A program made the position numbers and the translations under genes. Under the pieces are notes generated by a model. That model did not search any database and was not told where the DNA came from. It saw only the letters and a list, made by a program, of their open reading frames with translations. A stretch of DNA of 48,592 bases from Halorubrum sp. Atlit-26R (lineage in GTDB: Archaea > Halobacteriota > Halobacteria > Halobacteriales > Haloferacaceae): the NCBI RefSeq assembly GCF_003666015.1, contig NZ_QPLT01000022.1, forward strand, positions 1 to 48,592. The letters are read 5' to 3'. Below, one piece after another: positions 15,522 to 23,747 of this stretch. Numbering within the stretch: the stretch's first letter is position 1; each line of letters opens with the position of its first letter.

Positions 15522-16030
15522 ACAGCGAGCTGGTGGCTGGCCTCGTCGTAGGCGAGTGCTGCTTGGGCAACGGCGAGATTCTGCCGCGTCGTTCGCCACG
15601 CGGTGAGATCGTCCCAGCCCGCTGTCTCGCCACCGTCGAGTTGCTGGGCGAGTTCCTCGGGTGAGACCACATCGTAGCGATCCTCGTAACGCCGGATCTC
15701 AGCCTTCATCTCCTGGATGCTGTCGAGCAACTCTGCCCGATTGACTTCCTCACGCAGCTCACGGATTCGGGACATCAAAACCCGGTCGCTATTGCGCTTA
15801 TACAGCGTTGTTTGGCCGTCCTGTTCCGTCTCGGCGAACCCGGTGTTCACGAGCGTCTTGCAGTGGCGACGTGCCGTCGGCTCGCTCACGAGCGCTCGAT
15901 CGGCGATCTCGGCCGCCGACTGCCCGTCGTGTGTCTGTTCGACGATTTCGTACACCCGCTCGAACGGTGTGGTGTCATCTTTCCAGTCCGCCTTGACCTG
16001 CTCGTTGACGTCGTCCCACGTCTCGGTCAT
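15518..16030 (-). CDS. Winged-helix antitoxin partner of TumE-like toxin
   Basis: 170 residues. A helix-turn-helix lies near 38-75 (SAAEIADRALVSEPTARRHC then the wing TGFAETEQDGQTTLYKR). A coiled coil follows (RIRELREEVNRAELLDSIQE) and a helical end. It overlaps the toxin start by 4 bp, so translation is coupled with the antitoxin first. The ATG at 16030 has a plausible A/T-rich promoter just upstream (16045-16075). The same architecture recurs at 14510 and 35745. Antitoxin and autorepressor role is inferred. Confidence 0.75.
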   Translation of the reverse strand: MTETWDDVNEQVKADWKDDTTPFERVYEIVEQTHDGQSAAEIADRALVSEPTARRHCKTLVNTGFAETEQDGQTTLYKRNSDRVLMSRIRELREEVNRAELLDSIQEMKAEIRRYEDRYDVVSPEELAQQLDGGETAGWDDLTAWRTTRQNLAVAQAALAYDEASHQLAV

Positions 16031-16107
16031 ACTAGGTGCTACGCAGTTGAGAAACAAATAGTTTTCTGAGAAAAATATCTCACGGTAGTAGTTGTACAGG
16101 TGCGTTG

Positions 16108-17034
16108 TCAGGCTACCTGCTCCTCTAACGTCTCGTGATGCCTCCGGACGGTCGTTGGCGTGACGTTCCCGGACTCGGCGACATCACGTTGCGTCAACCA
16201 CTGTCCCTGTTCGTGCCCCGCTTTGTAGAGACAGGCCGCGGCGAACCCGGCTGGATGGACTCCCGTCGTGAGACCGCTCTCTTCGGCCTGCTCTGCGAGT
16301 GTTTGAGCCCGTTGTCGGATCTCGCCTGGACACTCGAGGTCTGAGGCGAGTCGCGGCACGAACATGCTGGGAGAGACGGGCTTGGCAGGGAGGCCAAGCG
16401 CTTCATTCAGCGTTTTGTATGCGTTTATGACCCGCGACTCCACGACGCGGGCCAACTTGCTGATCTCACCAAGCAACCGCGAAAGGCCGTTACAGCGACA
16501 CGTTCCGTAAACGCTTGCCGCGGCGATGGCTTCGATGGATCTGCCACGCAGCAGATTTTCGTTCTGAGCGCTCCGGAAGATCTGACACGCCTGATCCCGA
16601 ACCGACTTGGAGAGTTCGAGCGCACTCGCAATTCTTCGTACTTCTCCCAGGCCGTGTGCGAGGTTTCGCTCGGCTTTCGACTGAAACCGACCGCGACGCT
16701 GTTCGCGCCGCATTCGGGATAGATGGTGACGCTTTTGCCCAGAGAGGTTGTTCCCGTTCGCATCTTTCCCGCGACCGATCTCCGTCGAGAGGCCTCGGTC
16801 ATGACGTGCCGTTGTAAGTGGAGCGCCCGTCCGTTTTCGCTCGTGTTGGTCGTGAGCTCTCCATTCCGGACCGTGATCGATTCGCCGCTCATCAATAACG
16901 AGTCCACAGTCTTCACAGACGGTTTCGACCGAATTAGTAGTGACCCGGCCATCGCACTCCGGACATGGGTTAGTGCTGGAGTTTGTCTGGACGTCCTCGT
17001 CGAAGCCAGTTTCGTAGATCTCTCTAGTTGCCAT
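16108..17034 (-). CDS. tfb: Transcription initiation factor B (TFB), full length
   Basis: 308 residues. TFB recruits archaeal RNA polymerase to the TATA-bound TBP. The N-terminal zinc ribbon has CPECDGRVTTNSVETVCEDC (about 26-45); the B-reader region follows (HGPEWRAHDQHERKRTGAPL, DRGLSTEIG). The two cyclin folds follow (AHGLGEVRRIASALEL to LGLPAKPVSP; then MFVPRLASDL to TVRRHHETLE), the second with the DNA-recognition helix. It starts 34 bp after a recurring box. An extra TFB on a plasmid may direct RNA polymerase to plasmid promoters. Confidence 0.93.
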   Translation of the reverse strand: MATREIYETGFDEDVQTNSSTNPCPECDGRVTTNSVETVCEDCGLVIDERRIDHGPEWRAHDQHERKRTGAPLTTARHDRGLSTEIGRGKDANGNNLSGQKRHHLSRMRREQRRGRFQSKAERNLAHGLGEVRRIASALELSKSVRDQACQIFRSAQNENLLRGRSIEAIAAASVYGTCRCNGLSRLLGEISKLARVVESRVINAYKTLNEALGLPAKPVSPSMFVPRLASDLECPGEIRQRAQTLAEQAEESGLTTGVHPAGFAAACLYKAGHEQGQWLTQRDVAESGNVTPTTVRRHHETLEEQVA

Positions 17035-17067
17035 CGGTAGTTTGTGAGGTGTATTGTCTACACCCCT

Positions 17068-17091
17068 CACCCCCTTCTGGGGGGAATAAAC
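17068..17091 (-). promoter_or_regulatory. CACCC-GGGG-AAAC box (copy 10)
   Basis: Minus strand: GTTTATTC, CCCCCCAGAA, GGGGGTG, AGGGGTG. It lies 33 bp upstream of the tfb ATG at 17034. Confidence 0.7.
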
Positions 17092-17127
17092 AGCCGCGGA
17101 TAGAGCGGTATGAGGATGTCTGCTGGG

Positions 17128-17556
17128 CTATTTGGGGAGGTCTCTGCGACCTGTCCGCACACACTCCCAGCAGGGAAAATCGTTGGACAGCCCATCACAA
17201 TCGCACTGCGTTGTGTCCACGGTATCGGATTGGTCTTCTTGTCGCTCTCCACCCGTTACAACGCCGCTGTCGGTGATAGCTTGCGTCTTCTCCACAATGT
17301 CTAGAACTTGTGGTCGAATAGCAACGGCAACTCGATGCTTACACGGACCATCGTACACTGCGTCAGCGGGACACTCACAGGCTGCTGGAATGCCGTCAAC
17401 AACAGTGACGCGGTATTCATGATCTGCTGGATTTTGATGACTCTCGTTCCGAACACGGACGTCACCATCTAGAAGAGAAAATTCGAAGGCTTCGTACTGA
17501 GCGCGTTTGAGTACACGATTCGTTGGTTCGAGACTGTCGAGTAGGGTTATCGCCAT
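17128..17556 (-). CDS. SWIM zinc-finger protein
   Basis: 142 residues. The SWIM finger (CxC...CxH) is clear near 66-82: ACECPADAVYDGPCKHRVAV. A strand-rich N-terminal part (YEAFEFSLLDGDVRVRNESH) precedes it, as in other haloarchaeal SWIM proteins, and a second cysteine cluster (CDCDG, PCWEC) lies at the end. SWIM fingers bind DNA or protein partners. ATG 17556 is chosen because the upstream extension is low-complexity and includes the recurring box region. It lies downstream of box copy 11. Confidence 0.75.
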   Translation of the reverse strand: MAITLLDSLEPTNRVLKRAQYEAFEFSLLDGDVRVRNESHQNPADHEYRVTVVDGIPAACECPADAVYDGPCKHRVAVAIRPQVLDIVEKTQAITDSGVVTGGERQEDQSDTVDTTQCDCDGLSNDFPCWECVRTGRRDLPK

Positions 17557-17581
17557 TATTGCCGCGGCGACTAGTGCGCCG

Positions 17582-17604
17582 CACCCTTCGGTGCGCAGAT
17601 AAAC
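17582..17604 (-). promoter_or_regulatory. CACCC-type box (copy 11)
   Basis: Minus strand: GTTTATCTG, CGCACCGAA, GGGTGCG. The stem is CGCACC/GGGTGCG here. It lies 25 bp upstream of the SWIM protein start at 17556. Confidence 0.6.
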
Positions 17605-17640
17605 TCCCAGTGACTCACAGGTGGATCCGTTGTCAAGGTC

Positions 17641-17803
17641 GTGGCTGCGCGCGCAGCGGAGTTCTCGTGAGCACCGCGAACGAGGGCACGTGAGACGAGC
17701 GAATGCGAGTCTCACGGAGCGAGCACGGAGCGGAGGGTGGGGAGGTGGGGTCTGGGTTGGGTCCGGCACGTAGCAAAAAAAGAGAGTTGCGACGACTGGC
17801 TAT
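17641..17803. repeat. Shared terminal module, copy 1
   Basis: The words GTGGCTGCGCGCGCAGCG, GAGCACGGAGCGGAGGGTGG, CCGGCACGTAGCAAAAAA and GACTGGCTAT recur in the same order at 28208-28310. This copy has about 50 extra bases of CGAG-rich filler. On the minus strand a run of seven T follows, as in an archaeal terminator. Confidence 0.7.
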
Positions 17804-17851
17804 CGAAAGGAGTTCGCTGAGAAGATTCGGAACCCCGACCAAGGAGTGCCG

Positions 17852-17956
17852 TTAGTCTTGGAGTGTGGCGACTGTTCGGCCCGTTTCTTCTGCCTCTTGG
17901 CTGCGCAACATATTATACGTCGCGAGCGCTTCCTCAACCGCCCCATCAAGACTCAT
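17852..17956 (-). CDS. Possible short protein of 34 residues
   Basis: ATG 17956 opens MSLDGAVEEALATYNMLRSQ and closes at TAA 17852. The frame is a plausible single helix with halophilic codon use and sits 71 bp downstream of the Fic gene on the same strand. It could be a small accessory or antitoxin-like protein, or the stub of a broken gene. Weakly supported. Confidence 0.3.
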   Translation of the reverse strand: MSLDGAVEEALATYNMLRSQEAEETGRTVATLQD

Positions 17957-18027
17957 TGCTTACCTAATTTTGACTCTTCTACCGCTTGGATGTTTCCCTG
18001 CGCACCGTGGCGCGGAGAAGCCTGCTC

Positions 18028-19173
18028 TTATTGGAGTATGTCGAAGACTTCGACTGCTTTGTACTCTTTCCCGCGTTCTTTCCCAGTCACTTCCTCAATG
18101 ATACCATCCGATTCGAGGTCGTCGACGACCTTGTAGGCGGTCCGGCGTGAGACGTCGAGATACTCCACGAGATCTGGAGCCGTAAAATACGGATACTGGA
18201 GTAACTGCCGAGCGAACGCGTCCGTATTCGTACTGCCTGAGTACTCCTTCTCATAGCGCCCTTGGAGATCACGGAGTCGGTGCGTCCGGTCGTACGACAT
18301 CTCAGCTTGACTTCGGAGTCCTTCGAGGAAGAACCTGAGCCATTCGTCCCACGCACCGTCCTCACTCACCGCACGCATCCGCTCGACGTATTCGACCTTG
18401 TGACGATTGAAGTACGCGCTCGGGTAGATGTACGGACTTTCGAGGTACCCTTCGCTCGCCAAATACAGAATAATGAGCAGTCGACCGAGTCGACCGTTTC
18501 CATCCGAGAAGGGGTGTACTGTCTCGAAAAAATAGTGGATGATAGCGGCGTCGATAAGGGGATGGTACTGCCCACCCATCTGTATGTACGACTCCAGTGA
18601 GTTCATGAGTCCAGTGAGTCCCTCCGGAGTTGGCGGGACGAATGGGCGTTGTCCTTGTTGTGGGCTCGTGAGATGAACCATATGATCGCGGAAGTCACCG
18701 ACGACGTCACCCTCGTTTCGGACATCCTCAAGCAGCATCGAATGGAGTTCTTTGATAAGCGAGAGCGTTATGGGCGCTCCGCTCTCGACCTTTTCCAGAC
18801 CGTACGTGAGCGCCGTCTCGTAATTGAGGGCCTCTTTCAGGTCTTTCTCGATTGTCGTGCCATCCTCGCCTGAGGGATGCTTTGTGTGGTACGCTTCGAC
18901 ATCTTGATACGCGACATCCGCTCCTTCGATACGTGCCGACTCAACGGCCTCGATACGTATGAGAGAGGTGTAGAGAACTGCGGAGAAGTCGACTGTCGAG
19001 CTGATACCGTCGACACGACCGATTTGATACGCTGTATCGGCTACCAGATCCTGCGTTTGTTCGGAGAGTTCGAGCTTCGGTTCTACCGGGAGCGGCTCCG
19101 GTGAATAATATGGATTCGGATGATAGGGGACGTATTTTCCCGGTGCACCATCGGGAAGCTCTTCGGTGGGCAT
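18028..19173 (-). CDS. Fic-domain protein with autoinhibitory helix and winged helix
   Basis: 381 residues. Fic enzymes transfer AMP (or another nucleotide part) to a target protein. The active-site motif HPFSDGNGRLGR is complete at 220-231. An inhibitory motif of the type [ST]xxxE[GN] is seen N-terminally as SARIEG (79-84), which places it among Fic proteins inhibited from within. A winged helix (about 330-378, YPYFTAPDLVEYLDVSRRTA) ends the protein, suggesting that it also binds DNA or its own promoter. The promoter region carries a long inverted repeat (19222-19284). Confidence 0.92.
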   Translation of the reverse strand: MPTEELPDGAPGKYVPYHPNPYYSPEPLPVEPKLELSEQTQDLVADTAYQIGRVDGISSTVDFSAVLYTSLIRIEAVESARIEGADVAYQDVEAYHTKHPSGEDGTTIEKDLKEALNYETALTYGLEKVESGAPITLSLIKELHSMLLEDVRNEGDVVGDFRDHMVHLTSPQQGQRPFVPPTPEGLTGLMNSLESYIQMGGQYHPLIDAAIIHYFFETVHPFSDGNGRLGRLLIILYLASEGYLESPYIYPSAYFNRHKVEYVERMRAVSEDGAWDEWLRFFLEGLRSQAEMSYDRTHRLRDLQGRYEKEYSGSTNTDAFARQLLQYPYFTAPDLVEYLDVSRRTAYKVVDDLESDGIIEEVTGKERGKEYKAVEVFDILQ

Positions 19174-19221
19174 CTCGCTGGTACCACTATTCGTCCCCCA
19201 CTGGTATAGGTGTTTTTATAG

Positions 19222-19284
19222 CAAGTATACGAAAGGCCCAGCAGTAGCTGTATCGTGGAAAAATAAGCGTGAATAGTATACTTG
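19222..19284. promoter_or_regulatory. CAAGTATAC ... GTATACTTG repeat upstream of fic
   Basis: Perfect 9-bp arms at 19222-19230 and 19276-19284; a third half-like GGTATACT lies near 19328. The placement, 49-111 bp before the Fic start, suits binding by the protein's own winged helix or another regulator. Confidence 0.55.
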
Positions 19285-19369
19285 TGAACACCGGAAGAAC
19301 TTCTATGTCTATCTTGTATATAAATAGGTATACTAACTCGATGACTTTCGGGGATACTGTGTCACGATC

Positions 19370-19449
19370 GCGCTGCTGTTACACATCTACTCGAAAATCG
19401 AAGCGGCCTGCGACCAGAGATCGAGGCGGCTGACCGAACCATGCGCTAA
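19370..19449 (+). pseudogene. 3' remnant of a DUF7342-like winged-helix gene
   Basis: In one frame the bases read YSKIEAACDQ, like YSDVEAAREQ near the end of the 14510-15061 protein; in another frame they then read EAADRTMR and stop, like VADRAIR and stop. This is the frameshifted end of a related gene. It is followed 8 bp later by the end of the chimeric TFB, the same spacing and convergent arrangement as 14510-15061 with the toxin at 15069. Confidence 0.6.
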
Positions 19450-19457
19450 TTCCCTTG

Positions 19458-20063
19458 TTACGGAGGATTTGATGCGCTATTCAGCTGGCCGATGTCGTCA
19501 AGTAACCGCGAGTGATCGTTACAGCGATAGGCTTCATAGACGCTGGCCGCGGCGATGGCCTCGATGGATCTGCCACGAAGCAGATCCTCGTTCTGGGCGC
19601 TCCGGAAGAGCTGACACGCCTGGTCACGGACCGAATCGGAAAGGTCGAGCGCGCTGGCCAGCCGGCGCACTTCGCCCAGTCCGTGTGCGAGATTCCGTTC
19701 CGCCTTCGACCGCCAGCGCCCACGGGTCTGCTCACGGCGCAGCCGCGCGAGTCGCCGTCGCTTCTGCCCCGAGAGTTCGTTCCCCTTCGCGTCGGTACCG
19801 CGACCGATCTTTGTCGACAGGCCGCGATCGTGGCGGGCCGCAGTGAGTGGAGCACCCGTTCGCTCGCGCTCCTCGTCGTCGTACGCCCGCCACTCCGGCC
19901 CGTGATCGATGCGCTGTTCGTCGATGACCAGCCCACAGTCCTCGCAGACCGTTTCGACCGCGTTCGTGGTGACTCGACCGTCGCACTCGGGACATTGGTT
20001 CGCACTCGATTCCGTTCGGACGTCCTCGTCGAATCCGCTCTCGTAGATGTCTCTGGTTGCCAT
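19458..20063 (-). CDS. Truncated TFB fused to a TumE-like toxin tail
   Basis: 201 residues. Zinc ribbon (CPECDGRVTTNAVETVCEDC), B-reader and the start of the first cyclin fold match the full TFB at 16108-17034 closely through SIEAIAAASVY and SRLLDDI. After that the protein ends GQLNSASNPP, identical in its last eight residues to the TumE-like toxin at 15069. The second cyclin fold and its DNA-recognition helix are gone. The product could still bind RNA polymerase through its ribbon and reader and so act as a competitor, or it may be inert. It has its own TATA box (20170-20176) and recurring box. Confidence 0.85.
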   Translation of the reverse strand: MATRDIYESGFDEDVRTESSANQCPECDGRVTTNAVETVCEDCGLVIDEQRIDHGPEWRAYDDEERERTGAPLTAARHDRGLSTKIGRGTDAKGNELSGQKRRRLARLRREQTRGRWRSKAERNLAHGLGEVRRLASALDLSDSVRDQACQLFRSAQNEDLLRGRSIEAIAAASVYEAYRCNDHSRLLDDIGQLNSASNPP

Positions 20064-20107
20064 CGTCCTCACCGTGTTCAGGGAACCCGCCAGTACAGCG
20101 AGCCCCT

Positions 20108-20130
20108 CACCCATTCAGGGGTAAATAGAC
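20108..20130 (-). promoter_or_regulatory. CACCC-GGGG box (copy 12)
   Basis: Minus strand: GTCTATTTA, CCCCTGA, ATGGGTG, AGGGGC. A second, partial copy (CCCTCAATAGGTGAGG) lies at about 20142-20157. Both lie between the TATA-like TTTAAAT at 20170-20176 and ATG 20063. Confidence 0.65.
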
Positions 20131-20169
20131 TCTACGCGGGACTGCCTCACCTATTGAGGGATTTGGCGG

Positions 20170-20176
20170 GATTTAA
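20170..20176 (-). promoter_or_regulatory. TATA-like element upstream of truncated TFB
   Basis: ATTTAAAT in GTAATTTAAATCCC on the minus strand. If used, transcription would start near 20145 and give a leader of about 80 bases including box copy 12. Confidence 0.4.
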
Positions 20177-20265
20177 ATTACGGCGTCCTAGTCCTCGAAA
20201 ACGTAATGAAAGGTATGAGCGCCGAGGCCGATTCCCTTCTGTGGGCCTATACGGGCATCAACTTT

Positions 20266-22299
20266 TCAGATATGTTGCTCAACCGGCTCCAAGGCGTAGG
20301 ACTCCTCCAGTTTATCCCGGCCGGTCAGGTTTGAATCCGCCATCGCCACAATCAGCTGGTAGCTTTCCAGGATTTCAGGAAGCTCCAACAAAAAGTCTGT
20401 AACGTCTGCTGCGTTCTCATCGTCCGGGCCATTCCCGTACGGCGAGTCAATCAGCAGCAATTTAAGCGGAACCGTCTCACGCTCTTCCTCCAACTCTGCT
20501 AAAACCGTAGTGTGGAAAAGCAGCATATGTAGAAGGAGCTCTGCATCAGTCTGCCCCAACAGTCCTGGCGATTTCTGCGCGTTGTCTGTCCGGTGGATCG
20601 TGTAGCTGTACGAATCGCCTCTGTCGAAGCGGACACCGGTGGCATTGGCAAAGGTGCCGCGTGTGAAAATGTCCAAGAGGGATTCCATCCGTTCTTCCAG
20701 CCTGTTCTTCAACCGTCGACGGGCTTTCTTCCGCTCCTCGGATATAATGCTTTGATAGGACTCCAACGCATCCATACGTTGCTCCTTCCTCTGTCTTTCC
20801 TCGTCAATCTGGCTCCACTCCCACACCTGCCGGGCAACACCATGCAACGTGCCTTTCTTCGCGTCGATACTGAGTTCGAGGGAAGTATTCTTGTCCCGCA
20901 GATCTTCGATTTCCTGCTCTATCTTCTCCTTTTCACGCTTGTACTCTGCAAAGCCGGATTGCTCTTGCCGCGTTTTTACGGTTTCAAGTTGGTCCCTCTT
21001 CTCCTCCAGTTCTTCTTTCAAGAACTCGATCTCTCCCTCCAGTGTCCTCTGCCGGCTCTCCAATTCCTCCAGTTCTTCCTGCCTCTTCTCTCGCTCAATT
21101 ACCTCGGCTTCCTCGTCAACCTCGGACACCGTTTCGTAACGGTTGTCTGGAACATCCTTTCCGCAGAGCGGGCAGTCGCCGTGGTCGTTGAAACGTTGCT
21201 GCTGCTCCGGGTCAACATCGCGGGTGCAGACTGGACACCGGTTCGGCAGCGAGATCAGCTGCTGAATCTCCTGTAAAGCAGGGGCAATCTCGTCGGTGGC
21301 GGTCTCATCCTTTAATTTTGATATCTCCTGTTTCACACTTCGGAACTCGTCCTCCTTCTCCTGGATACGAGACTGAATATCCGATATCTCATCCTTCAAA
21401 TCAATTTTCTCGGAGAGAGCCGAGTCAGCCTCGCTCTTATCAAGAAGTCGATCAAGTTCCTCCCGTCTTTCTACCTTCTCAGAAAGCTGGTTCTCTACCT
21501 GTTCCTGCTCCTCCCGCAGTTCCTGGATTTCGTCATTGATCCGTTTAGCCCGCTGCTTGTACTCGAGCAACCGAGTCTTCGCTTCCTGTTCCTCGTCCTC
21601 CAACTTACACTCCTCAAGTTCACTGCGTAACGCCCTATCCACCTTGGTGAGTTTGATACCGAACAGCAGATCGATCAGATCCGTCGCCTCGTCCCAACCA
21701 TAGAAGCTGCGGAGGTCACCGGAGATAACGCTGAACAAGGAGAATATGTTGAACCGGTCAAAACCCTGCTCATACAGCGGTGTAATGCCGATTAGGTCGT
21801 CGACTTCTGACTGGGTGCGTTGCTCCGCCTCGCTGTGTTCACTATCCTCCGGATTTTCGATGACGTTGGGCTTATTGTAGCCTTCATAGCTCTGATTCCG
21901 CTCCATCTCCCGGTGGACTAGGTAGTTGCGGCGGCCCTTCCGCCAGTACCCGTCGGTTTTCAGCTTCTTGTAGTTCCGGTTAATCGGTCTCGTGATCAAT
22001 GGATCGTCATTGTCTCTGCCGAAAAGGTTGAACCGGGTGGCCTCAATGAAGCTGCTCTTCCCTTTCGAATTTCGTCCGTGAATGATGGTAGCCCGGTCAG
22101 AAATGGAAACGTCCAACTCATCGATGACTTTGAACCCTTCAATATCCATCCGGGTCAAGGAGACCAGCTCATCGTCAAACTCGAGGTCCCGGTACTTAGC
22201 GTCCAAAAGGTCGATGAACTCGTCTACGTACTCGTCGTCGATTCCCTCATCTTCCCGTATCGACTGTTGGACTTCTTCCTTAATTCTGGGTTCAGACAT
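20266..22299 (-). CDS. Rad50/SMC-like ATPase with zinc-hook-like insert
   Basis: 677 residues. Walker A GRNSKGKSS at 75-83 near the N-terminus and Walker B KLLLIDSP (D618) near the C-terminus bracket two long coiled coils (about 220-335 and 390-540). Between the coils are two CxxC pairs (C355, C358, C376, C379), a zinc hook or zinc ribbon. The residue after the Walker B aspartate is serine, not the usual glutamate, and LLGQTDAELL replaces the LSGGQ signature, so ATP hydrolysis may be slow. Such ATPases act as DNA sensors in Lamassu, ABC-3C and other defence systems. It is the last gene of the four-gene operon and overlaps the previous gene by 8 bp. Confidence 0.9.
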   Translation of the reverse strand: MSEPRIKEEVQQSIREDEGIDDEYVDEFIDLLDAKYRDLEFDDELVSLTRMDIEGFKVIDELDVSISDRATIIHGRNSKGKSSFIEATRFNLFGRDNDDPLITRPINRNYKKLKTDGYWRKGRRNYLVHREMERNQSYEGYNKPNVIENPEDSEHSEAEQRTQSEVDDLIGITPLYEQGFDRFNIFSLFSVISGDLRSFYGWDEATDLIDLLFGIKLTKVDRALRSELEECKLEDEEQEAKTRLLEYKQRAKRINDEIQELREEQEQVENQLSEKVERREELDRLLDKSEADSALSEKIDLKDEISDIQSRIQEKEDEFRSVKQEISKLKDETATDEIAPALQEIQQLISLPNRCPVCTRDVDPEQQQRFNDHGDCPLCGKDVPDNRYETVSEVDEEAEVIEREKRQEELEELESRQRTLEGEIEFLKEELEEKRDQLETVKTRQEQSGFAEYKREKEKIEQEIEDLRDKNTSLELSIDAKKGTLHGVARQVWEWSQIDEERQRKEQRMDALESYQSIISEERKKARRRLKNRLEERMESLLDIFTRGTFANATGVRFDRGDSYSYTIHRTDNAQKSPGLLGQTDAELLLHMLLFHTTVLAELEEERETVPLKLLLIDSPYGNGPDDENAADVTDFLLELPEILESYQLIVAMADSNLTGRDKLEESYALEPVEQHI

Positions 22300-23218
22300 G
22301 GCCTATCTCTCCTCCAGTAGAAATCGTGATCCAGGGTTCAGAATCATACTTCACTCGTCTCCCTCTTAGCAGCAGGTCCCGGTCCTCTGCTTCCTTGACC
22401 GGGTCCAAGTCCATGATGTATTCGTGGAGTTCTTCCACGGTCATGTGACCGAACTGGAGGACGACGTGGTCAATTGCATCCTCCCAGTCCGACAAGACCT
22501 CTGTCTCCAATGATTCAAGCCGGGAAGCGAAACGGTCCATCACCACTTCACCCGACCGTCCCAGTGTGATCCGGTACCGGCAGTTCTCCTCGTTTATTTC
22601 CGGTGTTTCCACCTTCGCCATCACCTCCTCATCAATCAGGTTGGAGGCGTAGAGTCGGCGTTTATCCTCTTCCAATGTCTTGGCGAAAGGCCCGGAGCTC
22701 CGCATCCGGTATGTGTAGCGGAATCCGGTTTTCTCCAACTTGCCGTGATCGTATGGCGCAGTGTCACGGTCCATTCGGTTCTGGTCTGCGAGCTCTTGGT
22801 TCACCAGGTAGACCAGTTTCTGGAACTTGTACCGGCTGTCAATCCCTTGAGAAAGCGTTTCGGGGTTTTCCGAGCAGGAGTGAACCAGTTTAAGCAGCAT
22901 CGTTAGATCCAGAATCTCGTTAACCGAGTACCGGATCTCATTCCAGCTCTGGTAGACTTCGTCGAAAGGAATCTCTCCGGAACTGAAGTCCTGGACGACG
23001 TCTTCCCCGATGCCAGCCGCCTCCAGGTAGCTGAGTACCTCCTCGTGGGTGAAGACATCCTGCTTCAGGTGCTCTAAATACTCCTCATCGTACTGGCTGA
23101 ACGCGGCTTCCTGCCGAGATGAAATCCTCTGAGCGGTATCAACGAACTCCTGCCGCTCCGTACGCGAAAGATCCAACCACTGCGACACTCTGAGCAAGGC
23201 TTTTTCGTGGCGAGCCAT
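22292..23218 (-). CDS. Panacea/YwgA-like (DUF4065-type) protein
   Basis: 308 residues. Near 128-210 there is RYKFQKLVYLVNQELADQNR followed by GFRYTYRMRSSGPFAKTLEE and DDKRRLYASNLIDEE, the K(L/F)QKLVYL ... YGPFS ... L ... GLI layout of YwgA/Panacea proteins. Panacea domains act as antitoxins for many unrelated toxins. N-terminal (1-120) and C-terminal (230-308) parts are unassigned and helical. It begins 1 bp after the preceding stop and overlaps the ATPase start. An adaptor or neutralising role within the operon is inferred. Confidence 0.7.
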   Translation of the reverse strand: MARHEKALLRVSQWLDLSRTERQEFVDTAQRISSRQEAAFSQYDEEYLEHLKQDVFTHEEVLSYLEAAGIGEDVVQDFSSGEIPFDEVYQSWNEIRYSVNEILDLTMLLKLVHSCSENPETLSQGIDSRYKFQKLVYLVNQELADQNRMDRDTAPYDHGKLEKTGFRYTYRMRSSGPFAKTLEEDKRRLYASNLIDEEVMAKVETPEINEENCRYRITLGRSGEVVMDRFASRLESLETEVLSDWEDAIDHVVLQFGHMTVEELHEYIMDLDPVKEAEDRDLLLRGRRVKYDSEPWITISTGGEIGHV

Positions 23219-23219
23219 G

Positions 23220-23747
23220 CTAATTCTCCACCCTGTGGTAGGCGCCTTCGCACCATCTGAAAACCCAGGAACGAGCAGATAGACCGCTGCACTCCGGACA
23301 AATCGTCCTGAAGTAATCCCTGGCCTCATCCATGATTTCTTCCTTCGATGAAGCTCTTTCAATAGGACGCTGAATCATATCGAGTTTTTGTCCCGGGTTC
23401 GAGTGCTCTGAATCGTCAATAATGGCTACTATGCGGGAGGATTTAGGAATCGTTGTCCCATTGAGATAGTCCTCCATCTTAGTTCCAATAACTAGATCAC
23501 AGTGAACCAGAATCAAGCTGTTAGGGATGATCTCCTTGTCTCTCTCAATACTGGCTTTGGGCAACCGTTGAGTGTCGGCCGAGAGGTCATTATCGATGTG
23601 TCGACCTTCGCCGTTTACGTGCTCACAATCTACGACCTCTTCCATGATGTCGCCCGTCGGTTCGCCAAAGCAGGTATCTGAGTCTACCAGAAACAGAACC
23701 ATCTCCGTATGAGGCCAGACAGACTCGACATCTACAGGTTCATCCAT
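23220..23747 (-). CDS. Rossmann-like protein with C-terminal cysteines
   Basis: 175 residues. Alternating strands and helices are suggested by TEMVLFLVDSD, NSLILVHCDLVIGTKM and SRIVAIIDDSEHSNPGQKLD, as in receiver, SLOG or TIR-like folds; I cannot assign one. The end has CPECSG and CEGAYHRV, a possible zinc site. It overlaps the membrane protein gene by 8 bp and precedes the Panacea-like gene by 1 bp. In this setting it may sense or make a small ligand, but this is a guess. Confidence 0.7.
   Translation of the reverse strand: MDEPVDVESVWPHTEMVLFLVDSDTCFGEPTGDIMEEVVDCEHVNGEGRHIDNDLSADTQRLPKASIERDKEIIPNSLILVHCDLVIGTKMEDYLNGTTIPKSSRIVAIIDDSEHSNPGQKLDMIQRPIERASSKEEIMDEARDYFRTICPECSGLSARSWVFRWCEGAYHRVEN

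Noticed and set aside
17633-17842. Open frame of 69 residues across the shared terminal module
   Set aside because: Composition is not halophilic, it overlaps the repeated module and no family is recognised.
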